The notes below the pieces were generated by a model, which was not told where the DNA came from, made no database searches, and saw nothing but the letters and a program-made list of their open reading frames with translations. From positions 1 to 6,193 of the forward strand of contig CAMPIA010000078.1 of the NCBI GenBank assembly GCA_946886175.1: DNA of 6,193 bases, written 5' to 3'. Numbering within the stretch: the stretch's first letter is position 1; each line of letters opens with the position of its first letter. Below are positions 1-6,193 of this stretch, piece by piece. This stretch comes from an uncultured Altererythrobacter sp. GTDB lineage: Bacteria; Pseudomonadota; Alphaproteobacteria; Sphingomonadales; Sphingomonadaceae. A program made the translations under genes and the position numbers.

Positions 1-1328
1 GCGCGGTAAAGCCCGTCGATCGAGACGAAGGCGAGGCTGTCGGCCTTGATGAATTCGCGCATCGGCTCGACTTCCATCCGCGCGGCGAGCAGCTTGGAGC
101 GCTCGGGCGTGTCGACGCCGTAGAAGCACGAGTGCGCGGTAGGCGGGCTGGCGACGCGGAAGTGCACCTCGCGCGCGCCGGCCTCGCGCATCATCTCGAC
201 GATCTTCATGCTGGTGGTGCCGCGCACGATCGAATCGTCGATCAGCACGATCCGCTTGCCTTCTACCAGTGCGCGGTTGGCGTTGTGCTTGCGCTTGACG
301 CTCGAATGGCGCGCGCCGTCGCCCGGCTGGATGAAGGTGCGGCCGACGTAGTGGCTGCGGATGATCCCGAGCTCGAACGGCAGGCCCGACTGCTGGGCAT
401 AGCCGATCGCCGCGGGCACGCCGCTGTCGGGCACGGGCACCACGAGATCGACATCGGCCGGGCTCTCGATCGCGAGCTGCTCGCCGATCGCCTTGCGCGC
501 GGCATAGACGCTGCGGCCGTCGAAAATCGAATCGGGACGGCTGAAATAGACGTGCTCGAAGATGCACGGACGCGGGCTGTGTGTGCCGAACGGGTGGAGC
601 GAGGTGATGTTGCCGTCGAAATCGACCTTGATCAGCTCGCCCGGCGCGACCTCGCGCAGGAACTCGGCGCCGACCACGTCGAACGCGACGCTTTCGCTCG
701 CGAACACGGTGGCCTCGCCCATCTTGCCCATAACCAGCGGGCGGATGCCGAGCGGGTCGCGGCAGGCGATCATTCCCTCGGGCGTCATCACCACCAGCGC
801 ATAGGCGCCCTCGACCAGCCGCAGCGCGTCGACCAGCCGATCGCTCATCGTGGGGTAACGGCTGGTGGCGACGAGGTGGATGATGACCTCGGTGTCGGAG
901 GTCGACTGGAAGATCGCGCCCTTGCTCACCAGTTCGTGACGCAACGTGCCCGCGTTCGAGATATTGCCGTTGTGCGCGACCGCGAAACCGCCACTGGCGA
1001 GGTCGGCGTAGAGCGGCTGCACGTTGCGCAGCCCCGATCCGCCGGTGGTCGAGTAGCGGACGTGGCCCGCGGCCATGAAGCCGGGCAGTTCGGCGATCGC
1101 TTCGCTGGAGGAGAAGTTCTCCGCCACGTGGCCGAGGCCGCGGCGCTGATAGAACTCGCTGCCGTCGAAGCTGGTGATTCCGGCAGCTTCCTGCCCCCGA
1201 TGCTGCAAGGCATGGAGACCCAGCGCGGTCGCCGCCGCGGCGTCGGCGGCGTTGATCGCGCCGAAGACGCCGCACTCCTCGCGGAGCTTGTCGCCGTCCT
1301 CGTCGCGGAACGGGTGAGTCAGGTTCAT
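1..1328 (-). CDS. purF: Amidophosphoribosyltransferase (glutamine PRPP amidotransferase), C-terminus cut by window edge
   Basis: This cytosolic enzyme carries out the first committed step of de novo purine synthesis, making 5-phosphoribosylamine from PRPP and glutamine. Translating the minus strand from the ATG at 1328 gives 442 residues with no stop before the window edge; about 50 C-terminal residues are probably missing. The N-terminus is a short propeptide (residues 1-18) followed by C19-GVFGAI, the usual nucleophile cysteine exposed by processing. The glutaminase domain shows LHALQHRGQEAAGI, GHVRYSTTG and AHNGNIS. The phosphoribosyltransferase half carries the PRPP loop VLIDDSIVRGTTS at residues 361-373. 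C255 (PRPCIFEHVYFSRPDS) and C401 (AHSCFYGVDTPE) fall at mature positions 237 and 383, matching two of the four 4Fe-4S ligands of the Bacillus subtilis enzyme. The other two would lie beyond the window. An in-frame stop upstream and no earlier ATG support this start, although the ribosome binding site is weak. It is transcribed divergently from the lol operon. Confidence 0.97.
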   Translation of the reverse strand, partial: MNLTHPFRDEDGDKLREECGVFGAINAADAAAATALGLHALQHRGQEAAGITSFDGSEFYQRRGLGHVAENFSSSEAIAELPGFMAAGHVRYSTTGGSGLRNVQPLYADLASGGFAVAHNGNISNAGTLRHELVSKGAIFQSTSDTEVIIHLVATSRYPTMSDRLVDALRLVEGAYALVVMTPEGMIACRDPLGIRPLVMGKMGEATVFASESVAFDVVGAEFLREVAPGELIKVDFDGNITSLHPFGTHSPRPCIFEHVYFSRPDSIFDGRSVYAARKAIGEQLAIESPADVDLVVPVPDSGVPAAIGYAQQSGLPFELGIIRSHYVGRTFIQPGDGARHSSVKRKHNANRALVEGKRIVLIDDSIVRGTTSMKIVEMMREAGAREVHFRVASPPTAHSCFYGVDTPERSKLLAARMEVEPMREFIKADSLAFVSIDGLYR

Positions 1329-1402
1329 GCCGATGCGATCCGGTTTGCGCGCGTCTCGCGGGGCTCAATGGCGATGTTACCGCCCGATTACAAGGCCAGG
1401 GT

Positions 1403-1415
1403 GCTACGGCGTAGC
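1403..1415. repeat. Small perfect inverted repeat in the purF/lolC intergenic region
   Basis: GCTAC and GTAGC form a perfect 5-base stem around a GGC centre. It lies between the two divergent starts and could be an operator half-site pair or a small hairpin. A short stem like this can arise by chance in GC-rich DNA, so function is speculative. Confidence 0.3.
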
Positions 1416-1469
1416 CTGTCATTGCGCATACAGGAAAGCCTGCGTAAAGCCCCGGCAGCCGCAGGACCC

Positions 1470-1475
1470 TATAAC
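1470..1475 (+). promoter_or_regulatory. Possible -10 element for the lol operon
   Basis: TATAAC matches five of six bases of the sigma70-type -10 consensus in an otherwise GC-rich stretch. No recognisable -35 sits 16-18 bases upstream. If it is used, transcription would begin near 1482, leaving a leader of only about ten bases before the TTG start of lolC. The purine-rich AGAAGAA at 1476-1482 would then largely be excluded from the mRNA, so either the -10 or that ribosome binding site reading is probably wrong. Confidence 0.25.
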
Positions 1476-1492
1476 AGAAGAACCCTTCGCCC

Positions 1493-2726
1493 TTGATCCT
1501 CAATCTTTTCGAACGAACGATCGCCAAGCGCTATCTGCTGCCGGGCAGGAGCGAGGCGTTTATCGCGCTGGTCGCCGGTATTTCGGTGGGCGTGGTCATG
1601 CTCTCGGTCGCCATGCTGGTGATCGTGATGAGCGTGATGAACGGCTTTCGCGCCGAGCTGCTCGAGAAGATCGTCGGGCTCAACGGACACGCGATCGTCC
1701 AGGGCTATGGCGAGCGGATCGACAACTGGGAACAGGTGCTCGAGGACATCCGCGAGACGCCGGGCGTGGTCAGCGCCTCGCCGCTGATCGAGAAGGGCCT
1801 CGCGGTCAATTTCAACGGCCGCTACACCGGCGTGCTGCTGCGCGGGAACACGGCTCAGGACATCTCGGCGCTGGCGCCCAACGTCGTCGCCGGCGACATC
1901 TCGCGGCTCGAGCCGGGCGAACGGAACGTCGCGCTGGGCGCGCGGCTGGCGGAAAGCATGGGCGCGCGGGTCGGCGACAAGATCACGATCATCAATTTCG
2001 AAGGCCGGACGACGCCGTTCGGCACGATGCCGCGCCAGGTCGCCTACACCGTCGCGGCGATCTTCGAGGTCGGCATCTACGACTTCGACCAGACTTTCGT
2101 CGTCATGCCGATCCAGGAAGCGCAGAACCTCCTGCTGATCGGCGACACCGTGGGGATGATCGAGGTCAAGACCGTCGATGCCGACCGGGTCGAGGAAATC
2201 ATGGCGCCGATCGAGCGCGAGCTTCAGGGCAGGGCGGTGATCAACAGCTGGAAGACGATCAATTCGACCCTGTTCGAAGCCTTGCAGGTCGAACGCGTGG
2301 CGATGTTCTTCGCCCTGAGCTTCATGGTCCTGGTGGCCGCATTCAACATCCTTTCCAGCCTCGTCATGCTGGTCCGCGCGAAGACTCGCGATATCGCGAT
2401 CATGCGCACGATGGGCGCGACTCGGCGCAGCCTGCTCAAGATCTTCGTCACCACCGGATTCACGGTCGGAGCGATCGGCACGGTGGCGGGGCTCGCGCTG
2501 GGTTTCCTCGTGCTCGCCTTCCGCCAGCAGATCGTGAAGGTGATCGAGGTCGTCACCGGGCAGAGCCTGTGGGATCCCTCGATCCGGTTCCTCTCGACGC
2601 TGCCTGCGCGGGTCGCGCCGCTCGAGATCGCGGGCATCGTCGCGCTTGCGCTGGTGCTGAGCTTCCTCGCCACGCTCTATCCGGCCTTCAAGGCCGCGAG
2701 CACCGATCCGGTACAGGTATTGCGCT

Positions 2727-2734
<8 letters not shown>
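1493..2734 (+). CDS. lolC: Lipoprotein-releasing ABC transporter permease, LolC/LolE family (single LolF-like permease)
   Basis: This inner-membrane permease is the membrane half of the Lol transporter, which extracts mature outer-membrane lipoproteins and passes them to periplasmic LolA. The 413-residue length and layout fit the family. TM1 is about residues 22-49, followed by a large periplasmic domain (about 50-265), then TM2 268-294, TM3 317-343 and TM4 374-396. The loop [24 protein letters not shown] (295-318) is the cytoplasmic coupling region expected to contact LolD, and the [18 protein letters not shown] tail is typical of the family. The periplasmic segment [15 protein letters not shown] (about 173-187) resembles the LolA-binding Hook loop of E. 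coli LolC (TPMGRIPSQ). The start is TTG: no other in-frame start lies before an upstream stop at 1472-1474, and AGAAGAA at 1476-1482 could serve as ribosome binding site. Only one permease gene sits next to lolD, so it may work as a homodimer, as in LolF-type systems; that is inference, since a second permease could lie elsewhere. Confidence 0.93.
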
Positions 2735-3413
<679 letters not shown>

Positions 3414-3447
3414 CGGACCCGTCGCGGCCTTCCGGCGTTTGGCATGC

Positions 3448-3454
3448 GAAGGAG
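3448..3454 (+). promoter_or_regulatory. Ribosome binding site deciding the start at 3462
   Basis: GAAGGAG is one of the two strongest Shine-Dalgarno sequences in the window. It lies 7 bases upstream of the ATG at 3462, which makes that codon the likely start instead of the ATG at 3444. Confidence 0.7.
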
Positions 3455-3461
3455 ATTTTGC

Positions 3462-3737
3462 ATGACCGACCATCCGAGCACCTACAAGGCCGCCGAAACG
3501 CACGAGGAAGGCGTCCAGTGGGACGACCGCGCCGCGATCCATGCCGCAGACGATGGCGAGGGCCTGCTCGACGGCGCGAAAGGCCTGCGTGACGGCACGC
3601 TCGCCGAGATGGTCGCGCAGGTCATGACCTACCCGCCAGAGCGGCGGAGCGACTTCGTGATCGAGAAGGCGGGCGACCACCGCCTCGAACGCGCCGAGAT
3701 CGAGGCGCTCGCCGCGCGGAGCGATTTTCCCGGCTGA
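3462..3737 (+). CDS. Small conserved-looking hypothetical protein (91 aa)
   Basis: I do not recognise a family for this 91-residue protein. The ATG at 3462 is chosen over the in-frame ATG at 3444 because a strong GAAGGAG ribosome binding site (3448-3454) sits 7 bases before 3462 and would fall inside the longer version. The protein is soluble, charged and acidic: no signal peptide, no membrane segment and no cysteine. It starts with a polar region (MTDHPSTYKAAETHEEGVQWDD), followed by likely helices (TLAEMVAQVMTYPPERRSDFVIEKA, then RLERAEIEALAAR). It lies 48 bases after lolD on the same strand with no clear terminator between them, so it may be read from the lol promoter. The good ribosome binding site, GC-rich third positions and tight spacing support a real gene; the function is unknown. 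Confidence 0.75.
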   Translation: MTDHPSTYKAAETHEEGVQWDDRAAIHAADDGEGLLDGAKGLRDGTLAEMVAQVMTYPPERRSDFVIEKAGDHRLERAEIEALAARSDFPG

Positions 3738-3765
3738 TTGCCGCCCGCGCTCCGCGTGGTATGAC
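3738..3765 (+). promoter_or_regulatory. Possible promoter for the glutathione peroxidase gene
   Basis: TTGCCG (3738-3743) and TATGAC (3760-3765) are separated by 16 bases and resemble -35 and -10 boxes (the -10 matches four of six). Initiation would fall near 3772, leaving a leader of about 22 bases that includes the AAGGAG ribosome binding site. The spacer holds a CGCG-CTC-CGCG inverted repeat at 3746-3756. The match is weak and the gene could also be co-transcribed from upstream. Confidence 0.3.
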
Positions 3766-3777
3766 CGGTGGATCAGC

Positions 3778-3783
3778 AAGGAG
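3778..3783 (+). promoter_or_regulatory. Ribosome binding site deciding the peroxidase start
   Basis: AAGGAG lies 10 bases before the ATG at 3794 and inside the frame that would start at 3761, so it supports the shorter product whose N-terminus (MPTIADFTV) fits the family. Confidence 0.65.
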
Positions 3784-3793
3784 CCCCAGCCGC

Positions 3794-4273
3794 ATGCCCA
3801 CGATCGCCGATTTTACCGTCGCCACCAACCGCGGCGAGCAGCTCGACCTCGGGGACAAGCTCGGAAAAGTCCTGCTGGTGGTAAACACCGCGAGCAAGTG
3901 CGGCTTCACCCCGCAGTACGACGGGCTCGAGAAGCTCTACGAACAATACGGAGAGCGCGGGTTCGAAGTGCTCGGCTTCCCGTGCAATCAGTTCGGCGCG
4001 CAGGAGCCGGGCGATGCCGAAGAGATCGCCGAGTTCTGCAAGGTCAACTTCGGGGTCACCTTCCCGCTGATGGCGAAGGTGGACGTCAATGGCGACCAGG
4101 CCAGCCCGCTGTTCGACTGGATGAAGCGGGAAGCGCCCGGGCTGATGGGTTCGAAGGCGATCAAGTGGAACTTCACCAAATTTCTGATCGACCGCGCGGG
4201 CAAGGTCGTGCGCCGTTACGCCCCGACCGACAAACCCGAGCGGATCGCGAAGGATATCGAGGCGCTTCTTTGA
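3794..4273 (+). CDS. Glutathione peroxidase family thiol peroxidase (cysteine type)
   Basis: Members of this thioredoxin-fold family reduce hydrogen and organic hydroperoxides in the cytosol. The ATG at 3794 is chosen because AAGGAG (3778-3783) lies 10 bases upstream; the longer frame from 3761 would add an unconserved MTGGSARSPSR leader. The resulting 159 residues match the usual bacterial length. The peroxidatic cysteine is C36 in NTASKCGFTPQY. The family motif GFPCNQFGAQEPG spans 61-73 with Q70, and W125-N126 in WNFTKFL completes the catalytic set. C36 replaces selenocysteine, as in most bacterial members. C82 (EFCKVNFGVTFP) sits where thioredoxin-dependent enzymes and E. coli BtuE carry a resolving cysteine, so thioredoxin may be the real reductant; that is inference. 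There is no signal peptide or membrane segment. It lies 56 bases after the small hypothetical gene. A gpx or btuE symbol would be reasonable but the substrate is not shown by sequence. Confidence 0.94.
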   Translation: MPTIADFTVATNRGEQLDLGDKLGKVLLVVNTASKCGFTPQYDGLEKLYEQYGERGFEVLGFPCNQFGAQEPGDAEEIAEFCKVNFGVTFPLMAKVDVNGDQASPLFDWMKREAPGLMGSKAIKWNFTKFLIDRAGKVVRRYAPTDKPERIAKDIEALL

Positions 4274-4322
4274 TCGGCCGCTCACCTCCATCGCAGCGGT
4301 CATGCACCTGGCGGACGGCGGT

Positions 4323-4360
4323 CCTTGGATTGCCGTGCCGCTTCGCGGCTCGCAATGACG
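4323..4360. repeat. Palindromic intergenic element of the dispersed 'GGATTGC...GCAATGACG' type
   Basis: This element opens with TTGGATTGCC, closes with CTCGCAATGACG and folds on itself. The outer arms ATTGC (4329-4333) and GCAAT (4352-4356) enclose inner arms GCCG (4337-4340) and CGGC (4346-4349) around a CTTCG loop. Read on the minus strand it encodes SLRHCEPRSGTAIQ, close to the SLRHCEPRSGEAIQ string often mistranslated from short dispersed palindromes in bacterial genomes. It starts 49 bases after the peroxidase stop codon, so its RNA hairpin could also protect or end that transcript. No U-tract follows, so it is not a canonical intrinsic terminator. Copy number in this genome cannot be judged from one window. 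Confidence 0.6.
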
Positions 4361-4386
4361 AAGTGAGGGGATAGCGGGCCCTGCAG

Positions 4387-4407
4387 CCTTGGCGAATCTC
4401 GCCTTGG
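4387..4407. repeat. Imperfect inverted repeat upstream of dnaE
   Basis: Arms CCTTGGCGA (4387-4395) and TCGCCTTGG (4399-4407) surround an ATC centre. The pairing is complete apart from a TT/TT mismatch. The left arm overlaps the possible dnaE -35 box, so it could be an operator or a small hairpin. No function is shown. Confidence 0.35.
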
Positions 4408-4417
4408 TCCGCATATT
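4389..4417 (+). promoter_or_regulatory. Possible dnaE promoter giving a nearly leaderless mRNA
   Basis: TTGGCG (4389-4394) and CATATT (4412-4417) each match four of six consensus bases and are spaced by exactly 17. Initiation about seven bases downstream would fall at or beside the dnaE ATG (4424). There is no Shine-Dalgarno sequence before that ATG, which fits a leaderless transcript but does not prove it. Confidence 0.3.
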
Positions 4418-4423
4418 GCGCCC

Positions 4424-6193
4424 ATGCCCTTCGCCCCGTTCGTACCCCTGCGCGTGATCTCTTCGTACTCGATGCTCGAGGGGGCGATCGATCCCAAGGC
4501 GATCGCCAAGCTGGCGAAGGAGCGCCGCTTTCCCGCGATCGCGATCTGCGACCGCAACGGGCTCTACGGTGCGGTGATGTTCGCCAAGGCGTGCCTCGAC
4601 GAGGGGGTGCAGCCGATCGTCGGCGCGCTGCTCGGCGTGGCGCGTGATGCGGATGGCAAGCAGGTCGATTATCTGCCGCTCTATGCGCAGGACGAGGCGG
4701 GATACGACAATCTGTGCCACCTCGTCAGCAAGGCGCATCTCGAGCGACCGCTCGAACTCGAACCCCACGTCGCGATCGCCGACCTCGAAGGGCGCACCGA
4801 GGGCATTGTCGCGCTCACCGGAGCGAGCGAGGGCGCGCTGGCGCGGCTGGTGGCCGAAGGGCAGCACGATCATGCCGAGGCGCTGCTCGACCGGCTACAG
4901 ACGCTGTTCCCGCAGCGGCTCTACGTCGAACTCGCGCGCCGCGGCAACGCGGTGGAGGACGCAGCAGAGGGCGCGCTGGTCGATCTCGCCTACGGCCGCG
5001 ACCTGCCGCTGGTCGCGACCAACCCGGCCAATTTCGCCGAGGCGCATATGTACGCCGCGCACGACGCCATGCTGTGCATCGCCGGCTCGACCCATATCGA
5101 TGCCGAGGAGCGCGTTCGCTCGAACCGCGAGGCCTGGGTCAAGCCCGCCGACGCAATGGCCGAGACGTTCGACGATCTGCCCGAGGCGACCGCCAACACT
5201 CTCGTGATCGCGCAACGCTGCGCCTACGCGCCGCCCAACCGCGACCCGATCCTCCCCAGCCTCGCGGGCGATCTCGAGGGCGAGGCGCGGATGCTCGCCG
5301 AGGACGCACGCAAGGGGCTCGAGGCGCGTCTTGCGGCCTACGATGGGCTGAGCGAGGAGGAGCGCAAGACCTATTTCGATCGTCTCGAGTTCGAGGTCGA
5401 GATTATCGTCGGGATGGGCTTTCCCGGCTACTTCCTGATCGTTGCCGACTTCATCAAGTGGGCGAAGGAGCAGGGTATTCCGGTGGGGCCGGGGCGTGGT
5501 TCGGGCGCGGGTTCGGTCGTCGCCTGGTCGCTGACCATTACCGATCTCGACCCGCTGCGGCTGGGCCTGCTGTTCGAACGCTTCCTCAACCCCGAACGCG
5601 TTTCGATGCCCGACTTCGACATCGACTTCTGCGAAACCCGCCGCGGCGAAGTGATCCGCTACGTCCAGCGCAAGTACGGGCACGACCACGTCGCGCAGAT
5701 CATCACCTTCGGTAAATTGAAGGCGCGCGCGGTTCTGCGCGATTGCGGGCGGATCCTGCAGATGAGCTACGGCCAGGTCGACCGGCTGTGCAAGATGATC
5801 CCCAACCACCCGACCGACCCGTGGACGCTGCCGCGCGCATTGAACGGCGCGGCCGATTTCCGCCGCGAGTACGACAACGACAACGACGTGAAGCGGCTGG
5901 TCGATCTCGCGATGCAGCTCGAAGGTTTCCCCCGCAACAGCTCGACCCACGCGGCCGGCGTGGTGATCGGCGACCGCCCGCTGGCGCAGCTCGTGCCGCT
6001 GTATCGCGATCCGCGTTCGGACATGCCGGTCACGCAGTTCGACATGAAGCACGTCGAAAGCTCCGGCCTGGTCAAGTTCGACTTCCTCGGGCTGAAGACG
6101 CTGTCTGTGCTGCAGAAGGCGGTGCAGCTACTCGAAAAGCGCGGGATCGAGGTCGATCTCGGTGCGCTCGCGTGGGACGATCCGGCGGTTTAC
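4424..6193 (+). CDS. dnaE: DNA polymerase III subunit alpha (DnaE1), C-terminus cut by window edge
   Basis: DnaE is the catalytic subunit of the replicative polymerase and extends DNA at the fork together with the sliding clamp and the proofreading exonuclease. The frame is open from the ATG at 4424 to the right edge, giving 590 residues, about half of a typical protein of roughly 1,150. The N-terminal PHP domain begins FVPLRVISSYSMLEGAIDPKAIAK. The palm carries GPGRGSGAGS (355-364), the catalytic aspartates of PDFDIDF (D397, D399, D401) and D553 in GLVKFDFLGLKTL. NSSTHAAGVVI is another typical C-family block. The start region aligns residue for residue with E. coli DnaE, whose H12 corresponds to I12 here. 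The N-terminus marks it as replicative DnaE1, not the mutagenic DnaE2/ImuC. The thumb, clamp-binding, OB-fold and tau-binding parts lie outside the window. No Shine-Dalgarno sequence precedes the ATG. It follows the peroxidase gene by 150 bases, across a palindromic element, so it probably has its own promoter. Confidence 0.97.
   Translation, partial: MPFAPFVPLRVISSYSMLEGAIDPKAIAKLAKERRFPAIAICDRNGLYGAVMFAKACLDEGVQPIVGALLGVARDADGKQVDYLPLYAQDEAGYDNLCHLVSKAHLERPLELEPHVAIADLEGRTEGIVALTGASEGALARLVAEGQHDHAEALLDRLQTLFPQRLYVELARRGNAVEDAAEGALVDLAYGRDLPLVATNPANFAEAHMYAAHDAMLCIAGSTHIDAEERVRSNREAWVKPADAMAETFDDLPEATANTLVIAQRCAYAPPNRDPILPSLAGDLEGEARMLAEDARKGLEARLAAYDGLSEEERKTYFDRLEFEVEIIVGMGFPGYFLIVADFIKWAKEQGIPVGPGRGSGAGSVVAWSLTITDLDPLRLGLLFERFLNPERVSMPDFDIDFCETRRGEVIRYVQRKYGHDHVAQIITFGKLKARAVLRDCGRILQMSYGQVDRLCKMIPNHPTDPWTLPRALNGAADFRREYDNDNDVKRLVDLAMQLEGFPRNSSTHAAGVVIGDRPLAQLVPLYRDPRSDMPVTQFDMKHVESSGLVKFDFLGLKTLSVLQKAVQLLEKRGIEVDLGALAWDDPAVY

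Larger units (their letters stand above)
1329..1492. promoter_or_regulatory. Divergent intergenic region between purF and the lol operon
   Basis: These 164 bases separate the divergent starts of purF and lolC, so they should hold both promoters. I see no complete sigma70-type promoter pair on either strand. On the minus strand a TGTAAT (1392 down to 1387) resembles a -10 box about 58 bases before the purF start, but it lacks a well-spaced -35. On the plus strand TATAAC at 1470-1475 is a good -10 match. A perfect inverted repeat, GCTAC-GGC-GTAGC, lies at 1403-1415. No gene is evident within the region. Confidence 0.5.

Noticed and set aside
1418..1427. GTCATTGCGC, resembling one end of the palindromic element at 4323-4360
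   Set aside because: Nine of ten bases match, but the second arm is missing. A ten-base similarity is not enough to call a second copy.
132..1496. A 454-codon open frame on the plus strand opposite purF
   Set aside because: The minus strand carries complete PurF motifs throughout. The plus-strand product has no recognisable domain and an antisense-like composition.
4313..4324. Small GGAC-GGCG-GTCC hairpin as a terminator for the peroxidase gene
   Set aside because: The stem is only four bases and no T-tract follows, so it falls short of an intrinsic terminator.
3773..4873. A 366-codon minus-strand frame across the peroxidase gene and the dnaE start
   Set aside because: It is antisense to two recognised genes. 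Its only familiar string, SLRHCEPRSGTAIQ, comes from the palindromic intergenic element and not from a protein family.
4895..6052. A 385-codon open frame on the minus strand opposite dnaE, plus the 333-codon plus-strand frame at 4714-5715
   Set aside because: Both overlap DnaE catalytic motifs in the real frame and have the biased composition of GC-rich shadow frames.

Overview
The window is GC-rich, densely coded chromosomal DNA. Gene content, protein style and gene order suggest an alphaproteobacterium of the Sphingomonadales, probably Erythrobacteraceae or Sphingomonadaceae. This placement rests on family-level recognition, not on a search. I see no transposase, phage, tRNA, rRNA or CRISPR signal.

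Layout: (1) 1-1328, minus strand: purF, the first committed enzyme of purine synthesis, with its C-terminus cut by the left edge. (2) 1329-1492: a divergent intergenic region that must hold the control signals of both purF and the lol operon. It contains a near-consensus -10 element and a small perfect inverted repeat. (3) 1493-3413, plus strand: a lolC-type permease gene (TTG start) and lolD, overlapping by 8 bases. Together they encode the inner-membrane ABC machine that releases outer-membrane lipoproteins to the LolA chaperone. (4) 3462-3737: a small unrecognised acidic protein with a strong ribosome binding site. (5) 3794-4273: a cysteine-type glutathione peroxidase family thiol peroxidase. 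(6) 4274-4423: a short intergenic region with a palindromic element of the dispersed 'SLRHCEPRSGxAIQ' type, then an imperfect inverted repeat and a possible dnaE promoter. (7) 4424-6193: dnaE, the replicative DNA polymerase III alpha subunit, cut by the right edge at residue 590.

The five plus-strand genes run head to tail. lolC-lolD close upstream of dnaE is an arrangement I recall from other alphaproteobacteria. Here the small protein and the peroxidase gene lie between them. The genes do not form one pathway: they cover purine supply, envelope lipoprotein traffic, peroxide defence and replication. Only lolC and lolD clearly work as a physical complex.

I found no convincing undescribed system. 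The points most worth a second look are the loss of metal-binding residues in the DnaE PHP domain, the single LolC-like permease with a Hook-like loop, the dispersed palindrome after the peroxidase gene, a possibly leaderless dnaE transcript, and the small conserved-looking protein.
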